The notes beneath the pieces are model-generated. The model worked only from the letters and a program-made list of their open reading frames with translations, had not been told where the DNA came from and searched no databases. 13,247 nucleotides of DNA from contig MSJH02000815.1 of NCBI GenBank assembly GCA_001931875.2, positions 646,064 to 659,310 on the forward strand. Direction: 5' to 3'. Each line of letters begins with the position of its first letter. The stretch's first letter is position 1. Source of the DNA: Byssochlamys sp. IMV 00236. Its lineage: Eukaryota; Ascomycota; Eurotiomycetes; Eurotiales; Thermoascaceae. A program made the position numbers and the translations under genes. This document shows positions 1 through 10,075 of this stretch, one piece after another.

Positions 1-181
1 AATCACCACAAGCGGGGGACCACATAGAGATCTATGTATATCATCCGGGGGGACATGGCATGCATCAATCCCCTCAACCGCCAAAGCAACCCAACGTCGT
101 TGCAGATCCCCTATCCAAAGCCACCATCCTCCAACTCCATAGGCTGCCTTTCCTTCTTCTCACCCCTAACGTTAAGGCTCC

Positions 182-424
182 ATGCCCTCTCTAGACCCGT
201 CACTCAACACCCAAGGCAAAATCCTCATGCAGTGCGAAACCGATATTTACGAGACTCATCTGGCGAATCAGAGGTTCGGGCCTGCTGTTGACGGTGGTGG
301 AATTGGCGCCCGCCGGCACGGCAGACAAGGGGTGCGGCCAATGAATGGTGGACTTGGAGCGCCGGGGGATGTGCTCATCACAATTGTTGTTTTTGGTTGT
401 TCTTGGCGGGTGGAGGGCTTGTGA
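182..424 (+). CDS. Weak candidate small protein or first exon, unrecognised
   Basis: An 80-codon frame opens at ATG 182 after a CT-rich, leader-like stretch. The first 34 residues (MPSLDPSLNTQGKILMQCET onward) look protein-like and use many C-ending codons; the rest is glycine- and arginine-rich. I recognise no family, signal peptide or membrane segment. The stop overlaps a good fungal donor, GTGAGT at 421-426, and a perfect TACTAAC branch motif lies at 532-538. Splicing from 420 to the AG at 544-545 would add about 14 codons and stop at 586-588, giving about 94 residues. Against it: a minus-strand frame (200-577) runs in the same codon register, so coding-like composition is ambiguous, and the branch-to-acceptor distance is short. 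It could equally be non-coding or an untranslated region. Confidence 0.22.
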   Translation: MPSLDPSLNTQGKILMQCETDIYETHLANQRFGPAVDGGGIGARRHGRQGVRPMNGGLGAPGDVLITIVVFGCSWRVEGL

Positions 425-446
425 GTGGGTGCGAGATGGGCGTTTA

Positions 447-458
447 GATGGATGGATG
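447..458. repeat. GATG microsatellite, three units
   Basis: Three perfect GATG units (CATC on the other strand) are followed by GGG. This is a simple repeat in the unmutated flank, and no function is implied. Confidence 0.8.
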
Positions 459-486
459 GGGTATCTGTTAATTGTTGGCTTGATAC

Positions 487-564
487 CTATATAGCAAATA
501 TGTGAAGGAAGCGGTGAGAAGCTTACTTGATTACTAACTAGGAAGCCGGCGAGTCCTATATAGG
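487..564. promoter_or_regulatory. Two CTATATAG palindromes, possible TATA-like sites
   Basis: CTATATAG occurs at 487-494, and the larger palindrome CCTATATAGG at 555-564. Being palindromic, they give no direction. On the minus strand the 487-494 site lies about 110 bp upstream of an ATG at 378-376, which is preceded by a C/A-rich leader-like stretch. That ATG opens only about 36 codons, so a promoter reading is speculative. Confidence 0.15.
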
Positions 565-639
565 GTCTCCCGGTCACATGATTGCTAGTGTAAAGGGGCG
601 CTTAGCAAGGACTACCGAAGGGGGGCTTTAATACCTCTC

Positions 640-3600
640 CTTATACTAAGTATTAGAGAAATACTAAAAATTAGCTAGAAATTTATATATAAATAATAAT
701 TAAAAAGTAGGTAATTTAAATAGTTAAATAAATAATAATTTAAAGATATTAAATAATTATAGTTAAGCTAAGCTATTTAAGCTAAGTTTTAAACTTTAAT
801 ATAAGAAGCTCTTTAATAAAGCTATTAGCTAAATTATTAGCTAAATTAATATATTTTAAATTAATTATACCTTAAGCTAGTATATTATAAATATAATAAA
901 AATATATATTAATATATTTAAAGCGCTTAATTTTAAAGAGTAATTTAATTAAGTCTTAAGCCTTATTATTATTAATATTTAAGGTAATAAGACTTTTATC
1001 TTATATAATATCTATATTAATTATTAAATAATATATTTACTAAGCCTCTTTAATAGCTTTAAAAGCTACTATATATTTAGCTTTATTAAAGCTAATTATA
1101 ATATATATTTACTTATAAATTTTTTATAAGTCTATTAATAAATATAAAAATAAATCTAAGAATAAAGAAATATATATTAATATTATTAATATAATTAGAG
1201 TTATAATAAGCTTATAAAAGGCTAATATCTCTATTATCTTTATAGTAAATTATACTATAGTTAGTTATTTATTATAAATAATATATAATATACTTTAAAA
1301 TAATATAAAATTTTAATATTAAGCGAGAGTTTTATTTAGCTAATAGACTTATTACTTTTACTAAATTTAAATAAGTCTTTATTATTAGCTATTAATAGTA
1401 TCTTTATTAAGGTATAGGCTTAAGAAGTAGGTTAAAATAAATAGAATAAGGTAGTTAATACTAAGACTAGCTATAGAATCTCTATTTAGCTAATTTAAAC
1501 TAGAATAAGCTATTACAGGTAAACTTAGTAAATAAAATATAGCTTAAAAGGCTTAAATCTAGATTAAGCTATTTATTAAAGATATCTTTATAAAGTTATA
1601 TAATTCTTTATATAAGTATTAGCTAATAAATCTCTTTAATAATTTATCTCTTGCGCTAGTATTATAATAATACTTCTCTCTTTAAGATTAAGCTCTATTA
1701 AGATTATTTTCTAGCTTTAACTTATTTAAATAGTAATAATAGAAATTAATAATAATTTCTTAGGTATACTATAGATAATATATAGATTTTTTAGTTAAAT
1801 TATTATAATAATTATAACTTATTTACTTAATAATATATTATAATTAAAAGCTTCTATAGCTATAATATTCTTATTAAAAGTTTAAAATATCTTTAATAAA
1901 TTATTTCTTTAAGGCTATTAACTTTAATAAGTAATAATAAAAATTATCTTTATCTAGATATAAAATCTTTAATAATAGAATAAAGTAAGCTAATATTAAA
2001 TATAAAATAAATATATATTAAAATATATAAGTTAAGCTAATAAGTATATAGATTAATAATCTTAATAATATAAAATAAGCTAAAATTCTTCTAATTAAGT
2101 TTCTTTTAAAGGTATTAAATATAAATATTTTAAGTATTTAACTAAATAAATTATCTTATATAATAATAGTAAGCTAAGGTTTAATAATAGTTAGTTTACT
2201 CTTTATAATAAGCTTAAGCAGTATAAATCTAAGTATAGATATAATCTATAATATCTTATATCTTTATAGTCTAAGGCTTATAGAATAAATTATATTAAAT
2301 TATTAAATAAGTAAGCTATATTTAATAAGTCTTTATTATTAAGTAAGTAATTTAGCTTATTAAGTATAATAAGAGAACTTAGCTAATTTTATTTAATAGG
2401 CGAGATTACTTCTTTAATAAGCAGAATAATCTCTTTAATAAGCTAAATTATCTTCTTAATAAATTAAATAATCTTAATAAACTAATTAAATAATAAGGTA
2501 GATTAAATAGATTTTTTAAACTATATAGTTTAGCTTCTTAAGATAAATTAAGTAAATATTCTTATAGATTTAATAAGATTTTTAATCTCTTAAACTATTA
2601 AATTAATAAAATAAATATATCTTACTACTTAGCTTTTAATAATAGCTTTTAATTTTAGAGATCTCTTAATTTATAAGTTAAGATTCTTCTTTTTTAAGAC
2701 TATTTAACTTTAATATTATAGCTATTTATCTCTCTCTTTAAAGAGATTCTCTAACCTCTTAATTAAAGTATTAAGCTTTATTTCTTATTTTTTAAAATAA
2801 TATATAATTTAAAAGTTAAACTAAGATAAGAACTTAAATTAATAGGCTTATTACTAGTTTAATAACTTAATTAATATAAAGTATTTTAAATTATAATAAT
2901 CTATAATAATTTTAATTAGTAATAATATACTTTGAAGCTTAAAGTATTATTTCTTAAAGTAGTAAATAATTACTAATAGTTCTTTATTATAAATCTTATA
3001 ATTATATTCTATAATAAAAAGCTTTTTTAAAAAAAATATAATAAAATATAGAATTTCTTTATTATTATATTAAGATATAACTTTAGCTAATATATAATTA
3101 AATAAATTAGTTTTAATTATAATCTTATAGATTTAATTAAATAGCTTTAAGATTAAGACTTAAATAAATACTTCTTTTAGAGCTTTAAAACTAAACTAAT
3201 AAATAAGTATTTAATTAAAAAGAACTTCTTTCTAGATTAAGTTTATAAGCAATATAATTTATTATAGTACTAGTATAGGAGATAAAAGAGTCTTAAAGAA
3301 GGCTACCTTAAAGTATCTTAATAAAATAATTAACCCGCTAGCTAATACTTACTTAATTTAAAAGAGTAAGGCTTAAACTTTTCTAAATTATATAAGGGGT
3401 TATATAACTTTATAAAGATATCTTTAGTATATAGCTTAATTTAAATTTAAGCTTCTTAAACTATATTTTATTTACTAAGCCTATTTATAATAACTTATTA
3501 TAGTTTAAATTAGCTAAATAAAGATCTTATAACTAGTCTTAATATTAACTACTTTATTTTATTTATTTTAACTTATTCCTTAAGCCTATATCTTAATATT

Positions 3601-4180
3601 ATATAGCTTTTATTTAAGAATTAATATTATTAATAATATCTACCTTAATTTTCTTATTTCTGCTAACTATTTTAAGAGAATTTATTAAATATATTATTAT
3701 TAATTATAGGCTAAAATAATATAATTATTATTACTTAATATATAAATATATTATTAGGGCTAAGTTATTTATAAATAAAGCTAACTAATATATTAAATAA
3801 ATTAAAATAAGATTCTAAGAATTTTAGCGGGAGTTTATAGCTATATAATAAAGATTTAAATAAAAAAATATTAATCTTAAGGCTATTTAATAATATTAAG
3901 AGATATAGCTTAATAAAAAGAAATAATAATATATTTAAGCTATTCTTAAAAGAGATTAAGCTTATTATATAGCTATTTTTATTATAAATATACCTATATT
4001 TATATTTAAATTTAAGCCTAATATTAAGAGATTTATAGCTATTTTAATAGAAGTATTTAAAATATTTACTATTATATCTTTCTCTACCCTTAGATTTTTA
4101 AAGAGACTCTTTAACCTAAATAAATTTAAAGCCAATTAAAAGAACCTTTAGCGCTTTATAGCTAGAGTAATTATATAAGC
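640..4180. repeat. RIP-degraded AT-rich block A, no recognisable gene
   Basis: About 3.5 kb of A/T-dominated DNA in which CpA/TpG is almost absent: I count by eye about 8 CpA on both strands combined, near 1516, 1653, 2220, 2421, 2933, 3250, 3660 and 4132. C and G survive mainly as CpT/ApG and in AGCT-type words. This matches strong RIP of a repeated sequence, a known defence in filamentous ascomycetes that converts C to T, mainly at CpA. Every frame is studded with TAA and TAG. I found no long terminal repeats, no inverted-repeat pair, and no copy of the palindrome that marks block B. Its lower CpA density suggests a different family or a longer RIP history than block B. The original element type is unknown. 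Confidence 0.85.
825..848. repeat. 12-bp tandem duplication TTAGCTAAATTA
   Basis: Two exact adjacent copies occupy 825-836 and 837-848. This is a small local duplication within AT-rich block A, with no evident function. Confidence 0.75.
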
Positions 4181-4202
4181 AGTTCGGTTTAATTTAGGGG
4201 GG

Positions 4203-4293
4203 TAGTTAAACCGCCTATAGCGGTTTTCAGTTTAGGGTAGAAAAACTATACTTAAACTAAACTGTATTCTAGCGGTTTAGTTTAAAACTAAAA
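4203..4293 (+). repeat. Left terminal inverted repeat
   Basis: Pairs with 13156-13246 read on the minus strand (paired coordinates sum to 17449), ungapped over 91 positions with 11 mismatches, of which 9 are transitions. It contains the words AACCGCCTATAGCGG and ACTATACTTAAACTAAACT. The left arm keeps C or G at most differing sites, so it is less mutated than its partner. Similarity continues loosely inward through the first palindrome copy. Confidence 0.88.
4208..4226. repeat. Terminal hairpin AAACCGC / GCGGTTT
   Basis: Perfect 7-bp arms at 4208-4214 and 4220-4226 enclose the loop CTATA. The same position in the right arm (about 13223-13241) keeps a decayed version. An overlapping inverted repeat of 8 bp joins 4185-4192 and 4206-4213. 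Hairpin-forming tips are common in DNA transposons; binding of a transposase here is only an inference. Confidence 0.65.
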
Positions 4294-4428
4294 TAACCAG
4301 ATTAGTATAACTAGTTACTAACCTAAGTTAAATTTAGTTATATAACTTTATTCTAGCTATATTAGAATAAATAGAGTAGTTATAGAAAACTAAAAAAACC
4401 GAACTAAACTAAACTAAACCGCCTATAG
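4209..4428. repeat. Direct repeat AACCGCCTATAG, two copies
   Basis: Exact 12-bp copies lie at 4209-4220 and 4417-4428, 208 bp apart, both followed by or embedded in GTTTAGTT-like sequence. With the inverted pair 4181-4190 / 4396-4405, they show that the left end has a repeated subterminal module. Confidence 0.75.
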
Positions 4429-4430
4429 TT

Positions 4431-4488
4431 TAGTTCAGTTTATAATTTTATAAACTAGAATAGTTTATAGATTTTATAAACTGAACTA
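4431..4488. repeat. Long imperfect hairpin in left subterminal region
   Basis: Perfect 15-bp outer arms lie at 4431-4445 (TAGTTCAGTTTATAA) and 4474-4488. Inside them are perfect 9-bp arms at 4449-4457 (TATAAACTA) and 4461-4469 around the loop GAA. The two arm pairs share almost the same centre, so about 58 bp could fold as one stem. A further TAGTTTATA follows at 4490-4498. Confidence 0.75.
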
Positions 4489-6186
4489 ATAGTTTATAAT
4501 ACACTATATAGTTTTTTTAGATTTAGTTTTTTTAGATTTTTTAATTTAATTCAGTTTTTTTAGTTTTTTTTTAGTTACTTTAGATTAATCTGAATTTTTA
4601 TATAAATCTTATTAATCTTTAAGAACTATTTAGATTTTTATTTCTTTATAATATCTATTACTAAATATTAATTAAAAATTAATAAAATAATATTAGAATA
4701 TAATATTAGAGTTTAACTTAAGTTAAATTCTTAATATTTATATTAGCCTTTAATATAATTAATCTAATATAAATAATAACTAAAAAATTTAGATCTATCT
4801 ATAATTACTATATTTCTCTAAAGATATATAAAAACTCTAAATATAGGCAATTTATCTAATTATTTTCCTTTATTATAAGTAGACTTAATAATAGGTTAAT
4901 TTATTTAAATACTTAAAAGACCTTAACCTTTAAACTGCTTTATCTAATAATCTTTATTATTTATATTTATTTCTTCTTTTAATATATTATCTATATCCTT
5001 ATTATTATTAATTAGATTTAATAATTTAATTTCCCCTTTTTTAAATTATTAATTATTAGGTATTATATCTATATTATTAGTTATTATTTTAAACTTTTAC
5101 TAAATAGTAAAATTTTTAGTATATATAAGAAATATTAAAGCATAAATTATATTAGGAAATAGTTAACTATATTAGTAATAGCAGATATCTTAGGCATTAT
5201 TAAATAATTATTCTATACTAATATTATTTAATAAGATTATAAGAAAATCTTAGGCTATTATTATAAGAATTAAGAATTAGTATTTATTAATTTTCTAATA
5301 GTTAAGGATATTATCTAATTCTAATAAACCTAATCTAACTTAAGTTAAAATAATACTATATAATTTAAGTATAATATTAGATAAAATATTACTTTTAATA
5401 AGATAAGTCTAAATTTCTTAATAAGTACTAATAGTACTTAAAGGGAGATAATAATATTTAGATTATATAAGCATATAATCTAAGGTTAAGATTAATAAAT
5501 AGGTTCTTAATTATATTTTAATATTTAAATTTTAATTATTATAATATTAAAATATCTTATAAAAAATCTTTTTATAAGTATTATATTAGTTTTTTATTAT
5601 ATCTTGCTAGACCTAAGTTTTAAAATATTTAAGTTTTATATTAGAGTAAAGGATTATTATAATTATATATATAAATCCTTAAGATTTATATATTTTAGTA
5701 TAATAAGTTTATAACTTATTATAAGTTTTAAATAAAATATCTTAGAGTTATATCTTCTATATAGCTTTTTTTAATTTTAAATGTTTTATATAATTATTAA
5801 GATAATTAAAGATAGTATTATAGATTTTAAAAACCCTATAAATTAATAGATTATTTATTTTTAATATAGCAAGAGTAAGATTATAAAATAGCTAGATTAA
5901 CTTAATAAGATATTTAATCTAATATTATTTAGTAAGGGATAATATTAGAAAATAAATATCTTTATTAGCCTATAATATAATAAATTATTTAATTACTATA
6001 TATAGTTTAAGAATATATATAAGTATAAAATATATTAAATTCTATTATATCTAATAATTAAAAAATAATAATTTTAGCTAATTAATACTTAATTATTATA
6101 ATATTAAGAAATATTCTTAATATTAAGAGCTTATATTAATAAATCTAGTAATCTTATAAACTTATATAAAAATTTATTAATATTAA

Positions 6187-6202
6187 TCTAACTTAAGTTA
6201 GA
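6187..6202. repeat. Perfect copy of the 16-bp palindrome
   Basis: TCTAACTTAAGTTAGA with all eight base pairs of the dyad intact. It is followed by TAAAAAATACC. One of the three best-preserved copies. Confidence 0.85.
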
Positions 6203-7607
6203 TAAAAAATACCTTTTCTAATAATATTAAGATACTCTAAAGATATAATAGGCCTTTATTCTTTCTTATATCTTAATTAATACTATTATTAATAAAAGCA
6301 TTAATATAAAGTTTACCTAATAAAGTATTAACTATAAGTTATAAAATATATACTAAATATAGAATATAATAATAATTTAAAATAAATTAATTTAATATTA
6401 TATCTTAGAAATCTTCTAATAATAAATTTATTTTAAGCTTATTTTTTAGGCTTTTATCTAGCTTTATTATTAAAATAATATTATTACTTATATTATCTAT
6501 AATAATAATAAGAATTTAATATTATAGATTATATTAATAAAGATTCTTTAATAATATTTTAGCTAAGTTTTTCTTAATATATAATCTATAAATAAGATTA
6601 AAGGCTAAGAATATTTCTTTATATACCTATTTTATATTAATAAAATACCTAGTTATAATAAAAAAAGAATATTAACTTTAATTAGTCTAATAATCTAATA
6701 CTAGAGAAATCTTTCTTTATTTTAATAAATATAATAATATTTTAATATAATTAATCTCCTTGAGTTTAAAAAGGCATGCTTAAATCTAATATTAGTTAAA
6801 TAACTCTAGATATAAATTACTAGTAGCTATATATAATATATAGTAGAACTAAATATATTTAATTATTTAAAATAATTAGCAATATCCTATAATAAAATAC
6901 AGGATCTGATTATATAATATATCTAGTATATATATTAGATTAAAAGTTTTTTAAAGAAAATATTAGTAATAAAATCTATATTAATTACTTAGTTCTTATC
7001 TTTATAATTAATATATTTTAAATATTATTATTTTTTTAAGTTTTATCTCTAAATTAGTATATAGCCCTTTTTATATAGATAGTTATTAAGCTAGTACTAT
7101 TTTTTCCTTTATAAAGATATTAAAAAAATATAGAGTAATATAAATATTATATATAAGAGATATTAGAAATATTATCTGTAACTTTTTAATAATATTACTA
7201 TATATATAATTAAATCTTTATTTTTATTTATTAAAACTTAGACTATTGTTTTATAAACTCTATTTTACTTTATTAAAATTTAAAAATCTGAACTTATTCT
7301 AAAAAAGTTAGATAAATAATAGCTTTTCCTTAACTATATCTTATTATCTTAAGTTTAATTAAGTTAAGAGTATTAGCTTTAAATTAGGGCTTATATTATT
7401 TAATAGGATTATAATTAAAATTTATATCCTAAATATTAATATTTAAAGATAAAAGAGTCTTATAAGTCTCTATAAGAATATAAATAATATAATTCTAAAA
7501 CTATAATAAAAGATCTAGTAATTTTAATATATCTATATTAAAATAAAGTAAGAAAGAGAAAAAATTTAAAGATAATAATATTAGCAGTAGTATAATATCT
7601 ATAGTAT

Positions 7608-7623
7608 TCTAACTTAAGTTAGA
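7608..7623. repeat. Perfect copy of the 16-bp palindrome
   Basis: TCTAACTTAAGTTAGA, intact, preceded by ATAGTAT. It opens the densest cluster: five copies in 642 bp (7608, 7783, 7838, 7971, 8234). Confidence 0.85.
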
Positions 7624-7837
7624 TTCTTACTTAAATATATTTATATCTTAGATTATTATAGAGTTAGCCTAGATTATTAAAATATATTGTTTTTTTCTTT
7701 TATTTTATAATCTCTATCTTTATAGTCTTATTTTTTTATTTTTAATTATTATCTTAAAATAGAAATAAGAAGTAATAATTATATTAACTTAAATTAAATC
7801 CTTAAAAATTAATTTCTATCCTATTAATAGAATTTAT

Positions 7838-7853
7838 TCTAACTTAAATTAGA
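7838..7853. repeat. Palindrome copy with one G-to-A change
   Basis: TCTAACTTAAATTAGA differs from the perfect form at one position of the right half. It shows the transition-only decay expected of RIP in this family. Confidence 0.75.
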
Positions 7854-9856
7854 GATAAAACTTTTAAATAATATAAGTTCTTATTATTAAAGGAAAACTA
7901 CTCTTAAATAATTTAATTTAGAAGTAGAGATTATATTATTAGTCTAAAAAAAAAACCTAATTATTTTATTTCTAACTTAAGTTAGTTTCTTATATATTAA
8001 GTAAATATTATTAAAATAGCTTACTTAAAGCTAAACTAAAAAATCTAAACTTAAACTAAAAATTTAGCCCTATTCTTATACTTATAATAATAATATTATT
8101 ATAACTATTTAATAATATAATTAATAGGAAAAATAATTTATCTTTATTATTATTATCTATATTATTCCTTTAAAATATATTATTTGCCTTATTAGTCTCT
8201 ATATCTTAATCTAAAATTTTAATTAAATCTTATTCTAACTTTAGTTAGAATAAATATATTAATCTATTTACTTATAAAATCCTTTAATATTTTTTATTTC
8301 TTTCTTAAGGAGTTAAAAATAATAGCTTAAAGCTATTTCTAATTTTTTAGCTTATATTATTCCTTATTATTATTATAAGAGTATTTATTTATTAATAATT
8401 AGTTTAATAAGATTAAAAAAGGTATATATAACTTTTTCCAGATAATATATTTTTTCTTAATTTTAAAATTATAGTCTAGTATAAAGTGCTATAGATATTT
8501 ATTTATATTATTTATATTTAAAGCCTAGTCCTATTTAATTAAAAAATTAATAACTTCTCTTAATACTTATAAGTACTAATATTATTTTTTTTAAATTAAG
8601 TTAATTTCTAACTTAAGTTAAATTAATAATATATATATCTTAGTCTTAATAAGATTCTTAAAATCTTTCTTATAATTATTAGTCTTAAAAAAGCTAAGCT
8701 TTATAATATAAATTATACTTTTCTTAATAAATTAATATATTTATAGAGTCTTAATAATATTAGATTAAATCTTTAAGTTATTCTTATATTAGTTAATTTT
8801 TAGAATTCTTAAGTTCTTTATTATATTATTATATTAGAACTAGGCTTACTATATAATATTACTAAAAATAATAAAGATAAAAAGTTATTTATTCTATATT
8901 ATATTAGTTTTAATTTAAATTAAAATAGTTTAGATTTATAATCTTACTCTTATTATTAAATTAACTTATAATATTCTTAAAGTTAAATAAGACTGCTTTA
9001 AAAATTATATAGAAGATATAAGCCTAATATAATAGTATTACTTAAAATAAAAAAGATATATATATTATTAGTTATAATTATTTTATTCCTTAATATTTTA
9101 AAAGTAGAGGTTACTAAATAGTTCTAGCAGTTAAAAGATATTAATATTAATTCTAATTATAGTTAAGTAAGATTATTATATAATGCTTTAAATCTATCTA
9201 GATCTATAGGGAGTTCTTATAAAGCTTATTAATAAGTTTTTTTATAAAGTCCTTAGTAATATATATATTATTAGACTTATAAAAGAGAGAATATTAAAGT
9301 TTATTTATCTATTAAAATTCTTAGAGATATTTAGAGGCTATAATAAAATATTATTACTCTAGATTATATTAAAATATAATATATTTTAGTATAGATTTTA
9401 ATAGGAGACTAACTTTATTATTAAAATTAATCTATAAGCTCTTATAATAATTAGTTTATAATTAATTTTTATATTTAACTTAAGTTAAAACTTATTATAA
9501 AAGGAACTTAAGTTTTTTATTTTTTAAGATATTTTTTTATATTTATATATATACTTTATCTAATAGGGCTATAAAGAAAGATAGTTATTAAGTAGAGTTC
9601 TTAAGAAATAATATAGAAATCTTTAAGTAAAATAATAATTATTTATTAAACTATTTATAATTTAAAAATAGCTTAAATTTATTATTTTTATAATCTGCCT
9701 GTAAAAAAAAGAATAATATATATAAGATATAGTTATTTATACTATAGTAATACTTAATAATTAGTTTTTAATCCTCTACTAATATTACTTTATTTTATTT
9801 ATTTATAAAGATTATCTTAATAAAGCTAAAAAACTTCTTAAACTTTATAATTTAGA

Positions 9857-9872
9857 TCTAACTTAAGTTAGA
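9857..9872. repeat. Perfect copy of the 16-bp palindrome
   Basis: TCTAACTTAAGTTAGA, intact, following TTTAGA and followed by AAATTAAAATTAAAA. Confidence 0.85.
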
Positions 9873-10065
9873 AAATTAAAATTAAAATTAGATCTCTAAA
9901 TATATTTAATTTAGCTTTATATTTATAATTATTTCTTCTAATATATAATTTTAATAAGAGTAATTATAAGCTATCTATAAATACTCTTATAGATATTATA
10001 ACTAAATATTATTATATAAAGAGGCTATAATATAAGCTATATAGTTAAGTAATATACTAATAATA

Positions 10066-10075
10066 AAGCGCGCTT
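10066..10075. other. Surviving GC palindrome AAGCGCGCTT
   Basis: Two adjacent CpG sites in an otherwise CpG-poor interior, within a 10-bp perfect dyad. Similar survivors are AAGCGCTT at 921-928 and AGCGCT at 4150-4155. All have C preceded by G. Confidence 0.6.

Larger units (their letters stand above)
1..600. other. Unmutated flank of ordinary base composition
   Basis: This stretch contains normal numbers of CA, TG and CG dinucleotides, unlike everything after about 640. It includes a pyrimidine-rich run at about 100-180, a purine- and G-rich run at about 280-470, and two short CTATATAG-type palindromes. It appears to be gene-proximal or intergenic DNA at the edge of an AT-rich repeat block. 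Apart from the weak coding candidate at 182-424, I recognise no gene in it. Confidence 0.8.

Noticed and set aside
34..291. An 85-codon plus-strand frame
   Set aside because: It runs through CT-rich leader-like DNA, has a low-complexity Pro/Ser composition, and overlaps the better 182 candidate in another frame.
200..577. A 125-codon minus-strand frame, with an internal minus-strand ATG at 378 in another frame preceded by a C/A-rich leader and CTATATAG
   Set aside because: The frame is in register with the plus-strand candidate, so its codon pattern may be a mirror. Its start lies in promoter-like sequence, and the 378 ATG gives only about 36 codons. No family is recognisable for either.
3302..4180. 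Apparent peptide-like readings in two plus-strand frames of block A
   Set aside because: Both frames have stops at about the rate expected from the base composition, and both look equally plausible, so neither can be called a gene remnant with confidence.
640..4180. Search for long terminal repeats or an inverted-repeat pair around block A
   Set aside because: No matching ends were found by eye between about 595-760 and 4060-4180.
7361..7376. A further possible palindrome copy (AAGTTTAATTAAGTTA region), and TTAAATTAAGTTAA at 8591-8604
   Set aside because: They need an indel or changes other than C/T and G/A to match the family, so they were left out of the count.
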